DNA of 64,000 nt from positions 1,240,001 through 1,304,000 of the forward strand of contig JAGMUV010000008.1 of assembly GCA_020744425.1 (NCBI GenBank). The letters run 5' to 3'. The stretch's first letter is position 1. The number at the start of each line of letters is the position of its first letter. The notes below the pieces were generated by a model, which saw only the letters and a program-made list of their open reading frames with translations, searched no databases and had not been told where the DNA came from. A program made the translations under genes and the position numbers. This document shows, piece after piece, positions 11,671 through 24,503 of the stretch. Source of the DNA: Dactylonectria macrodidyma. Taxonomy: Eukaryota > Ascomycota > Sordariomycetes > Hypocreales > Nectriaceae.

Positions 11671-14600
11671 CTATCAGAAGAAAGAGGATTGGAATGGATA
11701 GAGGCACATATTTATTGTTCAGACTTGATGCTTGGTGGACAGGGGGATAGTTACAAATCAGGTCAGTTCAGACATAGATTAAGCTGTAAGTTGCAAGTCT
11801 CGGAAGCAATGTCAAGAGGACATCTTCACTTCCTTTCAGTCTTAGATGGATTCTCATAAACTCAGTATTTGAGGTGCACATGCGGTAAACGATAGAAGAG
11901 GTAGTGAGGCACTAAAAGTGCGCGAGGTTAGGGTTATTAACCTCAGGCTACAAGCACCGTTAACTCCATCCACTTCCTATACAGGGGCCATTGCACAGCA
12001 AGCTGCCTCAAATGAATCGCCTGACGATCCCGCTGCCGACTTTTTCAATAGTGGTCTCGTCTGTCATGAGTTCCACGGCCCAATTTGCGTTTCATGGATG
12101 TCCATTAGCCGCTGCAAATGACAAAATAAACCCAGTAAACTCATTATCAACGTTTAGGCTGCATGTCGTAGTGTTCAGCTCGGGGCCAGGGAGACGGTGA
12201 ATATCAGCCGAAGTTTATTGGTCAGGTACCAGTAGTAGTTGGTAAATCCCTGGGATCTTCAGTTGCGCCTTTCTGCCTGCTGTTTGTATGATGTAGCGTG
12301 GCCTCACGCCTAATTGAGGAGTATCATGTCCGTAACCCTCGCATTTGTTACAGTAAATATGTCAAGTTCCAAGCAGGTAGACTCTGAATGTTTTAGCACT
12401 CCAATTGCTCATGTCGCTGAGAGTCAATGCTACCGAGATAAAAAGGCAATCTTACCATTTCCACCGAGTTCGGGTCTGATTTCTAGTTGACCTTGCTTTA
12501 TCTACGACATGGACACTCAGTCGAGGTAAATGAATGGCATGGACCGATGCAAGGTAAGATTAATTCTACTCCAGCTTGTTCATCTTGCACGGGATCAGGG
12601 TTGTCACTTGCACATCGTCAACATTTCAACATTGCGAACTGATTTGTGTTCTAGGTAACCACTGGAATACAAGGAGCCCCAAGACTTCAACCTAAATATC
12701 TGTTCATATTGGATCTGTGAAGATGGATTCCGTCTACGTTTTGGTATAGAATTTTCGGGGTCTATTCGTACTACTCCCTTTGAGTTACTCAATAGGTTTA
12801 CAGAGACAGCGCACAATACATCTCTCAGTATCCCTCCCTGAAAAGGTTCCAACAATACGCTAGTTAATGCGGCATATCTAACAGTTGCAACTGCCTACTA
12901 TCACCTATAGCATCCATACCACACACTATCCACAGAGGCCGAAAGTTAGTCAAGCATTCATCGAGCCTACGCAACATGAGCATGCACACTTTGGCTAATT
13001 TAAAAAATTATTTTGCCCAAACCATCACACTGACACTCATTCCGAAATAATGAATCGACTTAAGATTGGTGGCTTTCTGGGCTAATTTGACATCTTTGAA
13101 GCCGTCTAAATAACCGGTGTTCAATCAGTTTTGGTAGTACAGGGTAGGTCAGCATCAAGGGCGACTAAAGTAATGATTTTATAGGACTGTTCTGAAATGC
13201 ATTATATGTATTAAAGAATAACCCATGTTAAAAAGATGAGGCTTTTATTTAATAAGAAATAGGTCTCAAGTTTTTCCTAAATTTAATCTTCCTGGGGCGT
13301 TTCTTATTCATGGCACAACCTCACACAAGCTTCGTTGGGTGACAGTGTCTGGCTATTTTCCCCACTGGATTTGATGTTGTGTTGCAATCTCCTGGTAAAG
13401 CAGAGGACAAATTCCCAGCCCGATATAGCAGTTTGAAATACACGGTTAAGTTATGAGAGCACCTCGTAGCTCCTGTGGTGCTGATCCGGTGAGATGACGA
13501 CATTCACAAAAACCTGCAACAGCTGCATATACTAGCATCCCCCTGTCTTGTTTCAATGCGGGAAGCGTTGCGAGTTGGAAAAATTTCTGATTCCTTAATT
13601 CTATGGGTACACAAAATGCTTGTTCTTGCGTGGGAAGGCGGGCTGCGACGCATTTCGCAATCTAGGTAAAATGCAGCTGAGATGCATCATGCAGATATTT
13701 AGTGTACCAAGTCGGCATCGAACCATTTGCTTATTTCTCCCATCTGTCTGATGAGACATGCCCAGGGATTACTAATTAGTGGTGCCCCGTAATCCTAGCG
13801 AGATCAAGGATAGGTCGTCAAAACAGACATACGACGCTCGCGACGCAGCGCAACGTCCCAATTACAGACGCCGACAAAGAGTCGTCCAATCATGCCACAA
13901 ACGCGTGAGATTGAAATAGTAGACAAATGATAAGTCCAGCCCCATAGAGATTGGTGGAAATCTCGGATGTACGGAAATTGATAAAGTGACGACAACAAGT
14001 GTGCAGCATTACAGAACCCTCATGTCGATCAACCCGAGAAATTGCACCCTGCAGCACCATCAGGCCCGTCTCCGTGCGCTTATTACGCAGCTCTTCGAAA
14101 TCCTCCCGAACCCCGACATCATAGGGCGTCGCAGTGCATATCTAGGCTTGGAGAATACGAGGCTGGTGTTCCGCAACGGATGCAGCCCCATCTTGACTGC
14201 TCAGGGACAAGAGAACCTAGAACTAAACGTCACGGCCAAAGCAACCTCATCAATAGATCGACACGGGTAGAAGTCACCATATCGAACGCCATCGGACGAA
14301 CGATTCAAGCACAAGCTCCAGCTTGTCCCGATGTGGAGCCAGTGTGCCGGTGTGTTATCCTTGAGCTCACGCTGGGATGTGGTACACTCCTGCTGGTGTT
14401 TAATAATAATTGTTTAACAATAATCTCCGCTGGCGTGCTTATGCAGGCTGCTTACTCATCTGCGTGCTACGTCTACGGTGGTACAGTGCCGACGAGATAT
14501 TGGCTCGGCTACAGCTCGCAGGCATCATCATGATGGGCACCCAAGGGATGGACATGATGGAATACGAGTGAGGGCTTATGATGTTTTTTTTTTAAAAAAA

Positions 14601-14785
14601 AGCATGCGTGCTCACCGATGGGACGCCTCTGCGAAATGCAGCTGCCATCTATATAGCCTGGTTCCTCGCTGACGCTGATCAGGAAGTTCGTGGCAAATCC
14701 AGCACGTCAGGATCTCGAACGCTTCTGAGTCTGCTTTAAACGTGTCCATTCGTTCTCCCAGTCACTCGTTTCTCTATAGATAGAC
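11671..14785. other. AT-rich intergenic region, 3.1 kb
   Basis: No convincing gene. The part from about 12600 to 13300 is notably AT-rich (for example AATTTAAAAAATTATTTTG near 13000), which may be a decayed repeat. Open frames at 13986-14533 look random. A T-run followed by an A-run (14584-14601) forms a simple palindromic stretch. The right end should contain the chitin deacetylase promoter. Confidence 0.5.
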
Positions 14786-16194
14786 ATGAAAGGAACCAGT
14801 GCGTTACTGCTCGTCATGGCGACGGGAGCCCTCGGCAACACCGACGGCCCCCTGCGTTCACGGGAGAAATTAGACCTTGCCCGAAACAACAGGCGCGCCC
14901 TGCTTGACCGACAGCCGAACGCCAATGATCTCGGGAAACGACAATTCTCGGTTGATGGCAGATGCGGCACCGGCTTTGGTACAGTCTGTGAAAGTAGCGA
15001 GTGCTGCTCAAGCGCCGGGTCAGTGCCGTCCAACTCACGGATATCAGTCACGTTGTACTAACTACCGCAGGTGGTGCGGCAACGGTTATCTATACTGCTC
15101 AGCTCCCTCGTGTCAGATTGATTACGGTCCGGCGTGTGATGCAAACGTTAAGCCTTCGGGGCCAGACACTACCAATGTTGATCGGTCGGAGGTAGGAAGC
15201 CTCCCATACGGCGATCCCATCTACCGGTGCATTCGCAACGGCGATATTGCGCTGACGTACGACGACGGGCCGTATGATTACACCGAGGACCTTCTAGACC
15301 TCTTTGCGGTATGTAGACATGTTGCTTGTCGGCTTAAGATAGAACATGTCACATCAACCATACTAAACTCCGTTGTAGAAATACAACGCCAAAGCAACCT
15401 TCTTCATCACAGGAAGAAACCTAGGTAAAGGAGCAATCAACGACGAGACAACGGCATGGCCCAGCCTAATCAGACGTATGATATCTGATGGTCACCAAGT
15501 CGCCAGCCACACGTGGTCGCATCAACGCCTGACACGTCTGAGCAAAGCCAATTTCTGGAACCAAATGATCTACAATGAGATCGCCATTGCCGACGTCCTC
15601 GGGTACTTCCCGACGTACATGCGGCCGCCATACTCGGCCAGCAACGACACGACGGATGCCTGGTTGGCCGAGCTGGGGTACCACGTCGTCTATTTCAACC
15701 TCGACACCGAGGGATACCTGCACGACAGCCCGGGCTTGATCCATACGTCCAAGGATATTTGGGACGCCACCGTCGAGGGAAAAAGTCCGACCACAAACAA
15801 GTGGCTGGCCATTGAGCACGACCCCGTGTATCAGTCGGTGTATAACTTGACCGAGTACATGCTCCAGTCGATAGCCAGTAACGGTTTCAACGCTGTAACG
15901 GTAGGCGAGTGTCTCGATGACCCGAAGGAGAATTGGTATCGCTCGGTTGACTCGCCAGGATCGGGATCAACTTCGACAAAGACAACCCGGACAACGACGC
16001 AGACACCGACAGCTTCCGGGTCCTTGCCCGCCTCGACCAACGGCCGGTGCGGATCCAGCCACGGAAGCCAGACTTGTATCAATGAACCGCTCGGCGAGAA
16101 TTGCTGCTCTCGGGCGGGTTGGTGCGGTTCGACGGCGGCTCATTGCCAGGCGGGATGCCAGGCGGAATATGGGACTTGCGAGGGAGGGGAATAA
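14786..16194 (+). CDS. Secreted chitin deacetylase, CBM18-CE4-CBM18
   Basis: Removes N-acetyl groups from chitin in the cell wall or extracellular space, giving chitosan. Exons are 14786-15018, 15071-15308 and 15379-16194 (428 aa). The first intron uses the less usual donor GTCAGT but has a perfect CTAAC branch site and rejoins SSAG to WCGNGYLYC. Residues 1-17 form a signal peptide; KR at 51-52 is a likely kexin site. A Cys-rich chitin-binding CBM18 module spans about 60-100. The CE4 (NodB) domain shows motif 1 TYDDGP (140-145, Asp base plus metal Asp), motif 2 HTWSH (201-205, metal histidines), motif 3 RPPYS (239-243), and the later LAIEHD motif. A Ser/Thr-rich linker (about 350-375) leads to a second CBM18 at about 380-424. 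All expected catalytic motifs are present, so it should be active. Confidence 0.93.
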
Positions 16195-17470
16195 TTCGAG
16201 AAAAGATAAGTTTGCAACAGTCCCTCATTGACAGGTAAATATGCAAGGGATTTGGTGTGGCTAGCTTGCATCTGACGAGTGACGGTGCGTTTGATAAGGA
16301 TGGCCGAGCAAAAGAGTACTTCTTAATTGATAATAAGCTTAATTGGATAACATTTCCCGAAACAGATCACTGTTTCCCTCATCACATCCCTTCATCTAAA
16401 ATCCACCATTCAACATTCTACAACATCAACCTCTCCCCATCCTTAATCATCCTCCTCCATCCACCCGCCGTCACACAAAAAAAAAAAAAATACACCGCCC
16501 TGGCCACCAAGGCGCCACGACTCTAAAAGTACAAGCTTCACTCCACAAGCCTCTAAGGCGCTGGTCTCGCCAGCAAACAAGAAGCCGGGGCTAGGGATGG
16601 TGGCTTGGGGCTGAGCATGAGCATGTCACCGCCCCAATCACGACCAGCCACCAATCCAAGCCAGCAGAAAAAAACAAGACAAGAGGCGTTCTGCATCTCA
16701 GGGGTAAGTCTGTTCTGTTTTGGTCATGAGAGGAGGGGGTGAGACACTCCCAGGTTGCACAGCATTTTCTATTCTGCACTTTTGGCCGGTTCGATGCCAC
16801 TTTATCCGTCTTAATTTGACGTCTTTTTTGCGCTTGAAGCAACTCCCGTCTTAGCCATCCCGACTTAGCTACCAATCCGGCAATCTGAACAATCTCAAAG
16901 CAAGCACTGCCATCCCAAATGGTAAAACCTTGCTCCTCAGAACCACCCCTATTTCCTTTCCTTTTTTTCATCCCACCCTCTCCTTCCACCCACATCGCAG
17001 CTGTAAAAGGCCGTTATCGTGTAGGGCAGCCGTCCATATTTCGGGAACCTCAGCTCTACGATTCAGTTGAATTTAGTGCCTACAAGGGGAGACACCTGAA
17101 TTTCACCCCACACCCTCTAGCCCAAGGCCTAGAACCTAGACGCAAGGCTCATTTTCAATCCAACGAGTCTCGTGAGATGGCATTGCCGACGCCTCTATTG
17201 GCCGGGAGCCCATCCCTCCCTAGTTTCAGGGCTGATCCTTTTTCGTATCAGCGCGTCCCGAGCTCGGGCGTCTCTTCGTCAAGAGCCTGAATTAGCTCAA
17301 TGCGCAGTGCCCGGGGAGGTTGCAGAGAGCAATTGTCCTCCCACTCACCAGTTCCAATGGCACGCGCCGGTCCAGCTTGGCATTGTCTCTGTGGATATGT
17401 TGGGAGCAGCCCTCAACCAGCTTTTAGTCGAGATGCTCAGGCCGCTAGTATCTAGGGCTTCAGCTTACTC

Positions 17471-17530
17471 TCAGCCATTGATCTGTGGCTTCAGCCGTTG
17501 GTCTATGGTTTCAGCCGGTGCTTTTATCTT
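17471..17530. repeat. Imperfect 20-bp tandem repeat, three units
   Basis: Three consecutive 20-bp units all begin TCAGCC. Units 1 and 2 match at about 16 of 20 positions, and the differences are transitions; unit 3 is more diverged. Origin unknown. Confidence 0.6.
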
Positions 17531-18251
17531 TGGCCAGTGATGGCTCGAACCGATGCTGGATCACATTTGAGACTGTCTCTGCACAGCTATGTTGATGGTT
17601 CCAATTCACCAGAAACATGCATTGTCTTGTTATCTGCCTTGTGTTAGTTCGTGCCTTGAACAATCCAATGCCGCGCTGTCGGATATCTGTGCCCGCGTAT
17701 ACGCGTTTGGTGTCAGGCATCCCTTCGGATCCTCCCCATAGGTCCCTCTCCGTAGGGCTGATGAGTCAACATCACTCGGTATCAAGCGTGCCCAACTACC
17801 ATGTACCCAACTGCCATGCCACCAACGACCATGAATGCTGCGCCTTCAATTGATCTCTGCAACAGGACTAGTTTGGGTCACGCTGCCTATTTACCCGCTT
17901 AGCATTCACAGCTCGTCGACCCTTCTTCGGCATCCAGCCCGAGGTGCGGATACCTCTCCCCAATCTCATAGGGCGCGGCCCCCTTCAGAAACCTGCTAAA
18001 AGGTCAGCCTCAATTAGACTTAATTTAGACCTGCGCTGGCAGGCAAGTCTGCCTACCGGTAGGGCAGGCGATTGATCCCGAGTTGGGCTAAGCGCTGGCG
18101 TCTGCTTGGAGTGGAGGAGATTTGACCAGTCCGCTGGACAACAAAGCTGAGACCGCCAGGCGCATCTAGCCCTACGGGGGAGCTTGGAAAGAGAAGGTCG
18201 AGAGAAAAGGTTGAATGTCAAGGCAGAGGTGGGTATTCAGTGGGCTTGTAG

Positions 18252-18257
18252 TATAAA
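18252..18257 (+). promoter_or_regulatory. TATA box of the 218-aa surface-protein gene
   Basis: TATAAA within GTAGTATAAAGGGGCG, 99-104 bp upstream of the ATG at 18356. The spacing fits a 5' leader of roughly 65-75 nt, and the leader is pyrimidine- and CA-rich as in highly expressed fungal genes. No other TATA-like element lies closer. Confidence 0.6.
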
Positions 18258-18355
18258 GGGGCGTGGTTCTCCTGGTCAGGGGGTGCCTCTCATCCTCTGC
18301 CACTCACCACCATTCTTCCACATCAACACCACAACAATCATCTACACTCTTCAAA

Positions 18356-19094
18356 ATGCAGTCCAAGATCCTCTTCTCATCTCTCATGGTCTCGGCCGTC
18401 TCGGCCACCTCTGGTTTCATCGCCGACTACCCTCACGTCAAGCGCGAGGTCGAGGCGCGCGCCACAGCCGCTTACACCTACATGACCGATGTTCCCACGA
18501 CGGGCATCTACTCTCCCGCGTGCCAGACGGCTATGCTCGATCTCTACGACGATGTGCCGATGCCCCCTGATGAAATCGTCAGCGACCTTCTCGAGAACCC
18601 CCAGGTATGTGGTATCAGACGGACCACCCTGTCTGATATGTAATAGCAACCCTGTGATGCGATCTTGTAACCTAACTGAATGTTAGACGGACCCATGTGA
18701 TTTCACAACTCCGGCCAGCCTCAGCGCTGAGTATGCGAGCTATACAAGCGAGGTCTCCAGCTGGTTCGAAGAGCACAAGGACGACTTCTCCTCGGCTATT
18801 GAGGAATGCCCAGCCTTGACTGCCTACACCACCGGCTTTGCTTGCGAGACTGGCTCGTCCGGCTCAAACTCGGATAACTCTGGCTCCGACTCTGGCTCCT
18901 CCGATGCCACTGCTACCGACAGCTCCGACAGCGCTTCCGAGACGTCTTCGTCCGACGACTCAGACGACTCCGACGACTCTGCTTCCGAGACGTCTTCGTC
19001 CAACGACTCCGAGCCCACCGGTGCTGCCTCCCGCCTGTCCGGCATGGGCTTTGCCGCTGTTGCTGTTGCCGGCGCCGTCATTGCCCTGCTGTAA
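18356..19094 (+). CDS. GPI-anchored-type Ser/Asp-rich surface protein
   Basis: Predicted cell-surface protein of 218 aa. Exon 1 is 18356-18604, an 82-bp phase-0 intron is 18605-18686 (GTATGT..TTAG, branch CTAAC) and exon 2 is 18687-19094. Residues 1-17 are a signal peptide. The mature part (about 35-135) has four cysteines in the contexts YSPACQTAML, TDPCDFTTPASLSAEYASYTS, EECPALT and FACETG, an arrangement I associate with a fungal family often annotated as infection-structure-specific or DUF7735-like. Then follows a low-complexity Ser/Asp/Glu/Thr segment (about 140-200) and a C-terminal hydrophobic tail (AAVAVAGAVIALL) with no charged residues after it, the signature of GPI anchoring. A role in surface or host interaction is inference. 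Confidence 0.8.
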
Positions 19095-20523
19095 ATAGCT
19101 GGTCCCGTTGCATTTCTGCATACAAAGACTGACAAGATGTGTTCCATCGGATGAGCAACGACCCTAGCGGACTGCTTTCAGTGTCATTTAGATAGGAGGA
19201 TTTGGGCAGAGCGTTTTGCCATAATTACGTATTAGCTTCTTTTACACCAACTTTTTTAATTGATGTCACCATCAAGCCATCGCTTGTATCAATTCCATCG
19301 TGCCAAGTTCTCACTGTGTCAACTCTCTGTGTCTATGTCTTGTCTTAACAAACCCTCTCGAAAACATCTCGTCCAAAGCAGGCCAAAAGTGCAACCAACC
19401 GCGTCCTGGATGAAGTCATGCAAGTACCCCTGCTGATCCCCACGCCCCAAGACTCGCTTCCCACACCCTGTATTTCGCTCTCTCAGGGGCCCCTCCACTT
19501 ACCCTTTCCTTAGCCGGTGATCCCTTCGGTAGCATTATCCGTGCCCACCGGCAGTAAAATGAATGCGGTCGATGCGTTCAGCAAGAATCGGGAGAATGCA
19601 GTGCCGTTCGTTTCCATTTTCGTATTTGCGTAAATTGGCCCTTCACTTGGAAATCCATTGTGGGAAATCCCGATCCTGTCCTCCCAGGGGAAGGAAAACA
19701 TCGCGCACACCAATGACAGCTATTATAAAATAAGGCAATTAGGATGGATAAATTATTATTAAATTAGAATATAAAGTACGTATAAAAAAGATCATAAAGT
19801 GAACTAAATGTACTAGTTTATTACTATTCTATATTAAATTTAGTAAATCAATACTCAGCGTATAAAGTATGCTGATGCTCTGCGGTGCGTAGTATTTTTC
19901 TGCCACCCCTAGCTCGTGTAACTGTCAGGCTCAGGAGTTAGCAAGCCATGGTGATCCCTGTGTCAGCACGTTAATTCGGGTAGTATTTAGCTTGGCGAGG
20001 AGCGTCATCAAATGAAGTTTGACTTGACAATTCAGGAGATAAAGTTCCCATTCAAGACAGGTTCAGGCATGAGTCTGACAGAGCTTGACAAGCCACAAGC
20101 CAAGAGTAAATCTGCATTGTAAATAAAGTCCCCATGCTTTCAACGCGTGTTTTTAGGCCCACGCTTCAGGGTCAGCCAGTGAAGCAACGCCCTGCTTGGC
20201 AACCTCAGAAAAGCAATACAAAACAGGTAGACAGAGAGAGATTGGGTATAAAATTGTCTCAAGTGGTGAGGGAGTCCCTCTCTTGAATGGAATATTTCTC
20301 CTTCCAACTTCTCTCTCTCATCTGGTCGCTGTCAGATTGAGACTCTTCATCCCCGTACCCAACCACCATTACCTGTGTCGACCGTCAATAAATGGCCTCC
20401 ATCCGTCCACCTCTGTCCACAGCCATCAACCCATCAAATCATAATCGTCAAAAGAGCATAGTCCATTCTCGCTAGAACTAAATCGCTCTCGTGATGTTAT
20501 TGAATCAAGCCACTCTCTTGAAC
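19095..20523. other. AT-rich intergenic region
   Basis: No gene found. Positions 19735-19870 are strongly AT-rich (repeated ATAAAGT and TATTA words) and contrast with the flanks, consistent with a decayed repeat, though no terminal repeats or coding remnants can be shown. Confidence 0.5.
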
Positions 20524-20918
20524 CTAGCAGCAATTTTTATGGAAGCGGCAGGACCCTTGGCAGCAATCGCACCCCACGCTGAAGCCCCCTCCACGCATCG
20601 AGACGGGAGGCTCTGCATCAGGCCGAGGCTCCATGGCCTATTCATTATTGCACCGGTCAGCCCATTGTTTCAAAAGTTAAAAAAAAAAAATGAAAAAGGC
20701 GCTGTACACGCCAAGGCGCTTCCGTTTTACCTGGGTGCAACTCAATCGAAGCCAAGGGGGAGGCGAGATGAGGGGCGGCTGACTCAAGACCCAACACGAA
20801 GAACAAATCATCAACGAAAACTTACTGGTTGCTGGGCTACAATCCGTGGCTTCTGCTGCTCATCGGCCGGCGCCATCTCCATGGGCGCCGTCTTCTGGGG
20901 GGGTTCGACAGTGGGCAT
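20524..20918 (-). CDS. Small protein with Cys-rich C-terminus (68 aa)
   Basis: A small gene visible only after splicing. Exon 1 (20826-20918) starts at ATG 20916-20918 and encodes a P/E/Q-rich head beginning MPTVEPPQKTAPMEMAPADE. A 188-bp phase-0 intron (20638-20825, GTAAGT..ATAG) holds a 12-A run. Exon 2 (20524-20637) continues in the same composition and ends MRGGGFSVGCDCCQGSCRF-HKNCC, with six cysteines (54, 56, 57, 61, 67, 68) packed into the last 15 residues. There is no signal peptide, so this looks cytosolic or membrane-associated rather than secreted. The layout (acidic, proline-rich head, RGG-like motif, Cys-rich tail) matches small fungal proteins of unknown function that I recall only loosely. 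An in-frame ATG at 21047 exists, but a splice-acceptor-like CTTACAG lies between it and the chosen start, so the region probably contains a 5'-UTR intron. Confidence 0.6.
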
Positions 20919-21638
20919 CTCGATGAGGGATTCTGTAAGGTTTTGGTTTAAAGAGGGGGGGTGTGTGTGAAAGATGACAGAAAGAAAGGAGGACAAAAAC
21001 AGGACCACGGGGAGATAATGGCCCAGACACTGCACTGCATTGATCATCTAGGAGGGGGCGTCGCTTAAATAATTACCGCCCAGCCAGCTCAACGCCTCCA
21101 AAGATGCGCTGTCCCATTCACCCATCCCCCATGTGAGTTGAACCAGCCACTCATATGCCGTCGGTTCGCAGCCACAGGAGGCAGCCCCAGCCTCCAGGGG
21201 TCAGCTCAGCCCGACAAGGCCCCAAGCCTATGATAAGATTGAGGGGAAGCTTGTTGTGTGCACAGCGGTCTAACTTAGTACTTGTGCTAGATTGGGATGG
21301 GTCTAGGCCTTGGCTTTTTTGGGGATGCTGCGCGATCCAGCACATGGGAATAATGGTACCCAGGACTCTGTTCACTAAAGGAGGAGGGGTGAGGAGTGGA
21401 GATGAATGGAAGTACAGATGAATGACTTCACAATGACCAAACTACTCCGTAGCCTATGATACTTGTACATCCATCGTCTCACACATGGCAACATCTCAAC
21501 ATCAAGTAATAGATCTTCTTATCTCTCATTATACTCATTGATGCCCCTTGGCAACCCCCAACGAAAATGAAGCCAGCCTTTTCTGCACCGTCCGTGTCTA
21601 AGCACCTTCTGCCAGAACTACATGACCTTGCTCATCTC
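20919..21638. other. Intergenic region
   Basis: About 720 bp between the start of the small Cys-rich gene (minus, 20918) and the stop of the COPI beta-prime gene (minus, 21639). It should contain the 5' UTR and promoter of the small gene and the 3' UTR of the coatomer gene. No further gene seen. Confidence 0.5.
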
Positions 21639-24503
21639 CTACTCGTCATCTTCACTCTCCTCCTCCTCTGATGCTTCGTCTTTCTCTCCCTCCACAACGT
21701 CGCCCGCAGCACCACCCTGGCTCTCCAGGTTCAGCCATGCATCCCACTCAGGGAATAGATCCTCATCCTCAGTCGGGACACCAATCAGCTTAGCTACGCG
21801 ACCCTTTTTGCTCTTTTCCAGATTATCCTTCCACTCCGCAACAGTCGGTACTGTCAGGCTGGGCCTATAAGTCTGCGAGAACAGAACAGCCTCGGCATAT
21901 CGGTTGGTATCAGTCAGGATCTTAGTGCAACCCTCGACATCACCAAGCAGCCAGAGGCACGAGAATGCAACATTGTGTGATCCAGCTGCTTGCGCCTGTG
22001 CAGCAAGAGCAGTCAGGCCGTCGCGGTCACCAGTCGATGAATGCAAAAGCAGTAGAGATCCGAGATCCTTGGCGTGAGTGAAGCACTCAGCAGCAAGAGT
22101 CACCTCCCAAGCTGCCAGGGCAGCGTCTCCGACAGTCTTCCACTTGTGGTCAACATCAGCCTCCCGGGCCAACTCCAGCGCGGTCTCGAGCTGGTTGAGT
22201 CCAAGAGCAAGCTCAAACTTGTGCTCAGGATCCGTAGCAACCTCTAGGGCAAGCTCCTTGTGGCCTTGTCCTTCCAAGAAGCGTGCAATCTTGTTCAGCT
22301 GATCTTGGGGAATCGTAGGGAGCAGCTCGGCAGCCGTCTCCATATCCTCTCGGAGCACGAGTGTCTGGTACTCCAAGACCGGTAGTGACAGGGAAAATGA
22401 CGTAACACCAACATCCTTGTCTGCGAGGTAGATTCGAGAATCCCTTTGGATATAGCCGAGGATGTACATGGGCTTGTCAGAGTGAGAGACGGTGTAGGTC
22501 TGGTCACCGACGAGGTAGTTGAGTCGGTTCGTGCTGTTGGTGTAGATGAAGCAGTCACCAACCCACTCTCCAGTTCGCACGCTGATTATGTTAGTCAAGT
22601 TCCAAAGAACTTATATCGGGCCATACCTTTCGCTAATGTCAGTGATGACCTCAAAAGCAGCCTCCACGCCATCTTCCTCAACCTGGCCAGCTTGCACGGC
22701 TTCGACGTAGCTCTCGCGAGAGAACCGAAGCACGTAAAAGGTGTCGTCGCACGCAATCGTTACCAGCTCTCCGCTATCAGACCAGTAAACCTACTTCCGT
22801 CAGCAACTTCACACCTCATCGTTGTCATGAGTACCAACCTGCTTAGGCTCAACCTCGATTCTTCGCACCAGACCACCGGTGGCCCAGTCGAAGAAAGAAA
22901 CGCCGCCCTGTCCAGTAACACCAAGCAAAACACCACCGTGGAGTCGATCAGCCTGGAAGCCGACATCCAGCCCGCCTGACTTTTCGACAAAGTTCTTGTA
23001 CAGCTTGACAGTCATAGGCGACTCTCGAATGGCAAAGTCGTTGCTGTTGTCCTTGGAGGCCCAGACAAAGTCCAATGCCGATCCAAAAGCCTTGTTACGC
23101 CAAGCCAAAGCAGTGTAGATGATGTATTCGCCATCACCGCAGACAGCGACGAATCGACCGTTGGGAGAGTGAATCAGGGTCTGAGGGTACACCTCGCAGG
23201 TGCCGAGGTCCTTGGTGGGAAGCGAAATCGGCTCGTTGTCCTTGACAGAGGCATCTAATTTGTTAGCAACTCGGGACAACAGTGCAGTACGGATCAAGAC
23301 TCACCTCCTCCCTTGATAATGGCAGAAACAACCTCGTTGTGTCGAGCCCAGATCAACTTGCCCGAGGGGTCCATTGAAACAGCAGGCTCCTCTCGACCCA
23401 GCTTGACCACGACGGCACCATCGTCGAAACCCACAGCAATGCCCTGCTTTCCTTTCTGGTATGACACACACCACGCTCGCTCCAGGCTGTAGTTGAGGGA
23501 CTGCTCGAATCGGTAGGTGTTGGCGTGCCATATTCTAATAGTGCCGTCTTCGGAACCGGAAATGATGACGGGCAATTCGGGGTGGTAGCAAGCGAATGAA
23601 ACGTTGTTGGTGTGTCCCTCGAGAGTGGCAATCAGCGACTTGGTGGTGTAGTCCCAAATCTTGACTGTTCGATCGTCCGAGGTGGTCAAAAGGTACGGCT
23701 TGTCGGAGTGAGGGTAGTAGTCGACGTGGTTCACACCCTTGGTCTCGTGGGCTTCAAGGGTAAAGTTTGGAGTGGAGGATCCCAGGCTCCAGATCTTGAC
23801 AGTGCGATCAAGACAGGCAGAAGCAAAGGTATTGGTGTCCTTGGGGTTGATGGCGAGACCCATAACATAGTGGCCATGGCCTTCGAAAACCTGCACGCAT
23901 TTCCAGCCCTTGTCCCAATCCCATAGCTTGATGGTCATGTCATCGGAGGCGGTAAGCACAAAAGGCTGCGTAGGATGGACGACGATGGCTCGAATGTAAT
24001 CGGGGTGCGCCTCAAACGAGGTAATCTTCTCGGACGTGTTGTAGTTATAGACACGGAGTTGGAAGTCATCGGATCCGCAGACAATCCAGTTCTTCCGGGC
24101 AATGAATCGACCAGCACGAACGGGGACATCGGTCAGTTCAAAGGTCTTGACAATCTGTTGCGTTTCGTAGGACCAGATGTAGACGTGGCCTGTAAGGGTC
24201 AGCTTGAACTATGCCGGCGGCGCGGCGAGGGCTGGTCATACCGCTGTAGAGGGTGGTGAGGATCCATGGCTCATGAGGGTGAAAGTCAATGCCCTTGACT
24301 CGCTCGCTGCGAGCATAGAGCTGGCGCTGTTGTCGCAAGAGTCAGCTTGAAGATCGCGAGGTTGGAGCATGATTAACGGTTGGAGGGGTGTAGACAGGAT
24401 GACGAGGACGAAAGGAGCGGAGTGCTAGGGAGTGATCTCTGTAGAAATGCAGCATCGCATCGCAGTATTCCAGCGCAGTACTGACCTTGACGTCTAACTT
24501 CAT
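21639..24503 (-). CDS. SEC27: Coatomer subunit beta-prime (COPI coat)
   Basis: Beta-prime-COP, part of the COPI vesicle coat that returns cargo from Golgi to ER; its WD40 propellers bind dilysine motifs of cargo. Six exons: 24486-24503, 24242-24326, 23305-24189, 22839-23254, 22627-22790 and 21639-22581 (836 aa, near the family's usual 800-900). The first exon is only 18 nt (MKLDVK), then [20 protein letters not shown], the near-invariant start of this protein. Exon 3 contains repeated WD units such as [44 protein letters not shown] and [13 protein letters not shown]. Exons 4-6 form the WD-associated and alpha-solenoid region. The C-terminus is a very acidic tail ([16 protein letters not shown]). 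All introns are 45-159 bp and in phase. Expected to be essential and constitutively expressed. Confidence 0.96.

Larger units (their letters stand above)
16195..18355. other. Intergenic region, 2.2 kb
   Basis: No gene recognised. It contains a 13-A run near 16480, a short 20-bp-period repeat (17471-17530) and the promoter of the surface-protein gene at its right end. ORFs such as 16919-17290 and 17172-17540 overlap each other without domain motifs and look random. Confidence 0.5.

Noticed and set aside
13986..14533. Overlapping open frames upstream of chitin deacetylase
   Set aside because: Considered as a decayed Cys-containing secreted gene, but no signal peptide or Cys framework can be supported.
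19735..19870. AT-rich patch as a transposon remnant
   Set aside because: No terminal repeats, coding remnants or second copy in the window; recorded only as AT-rich DNA.
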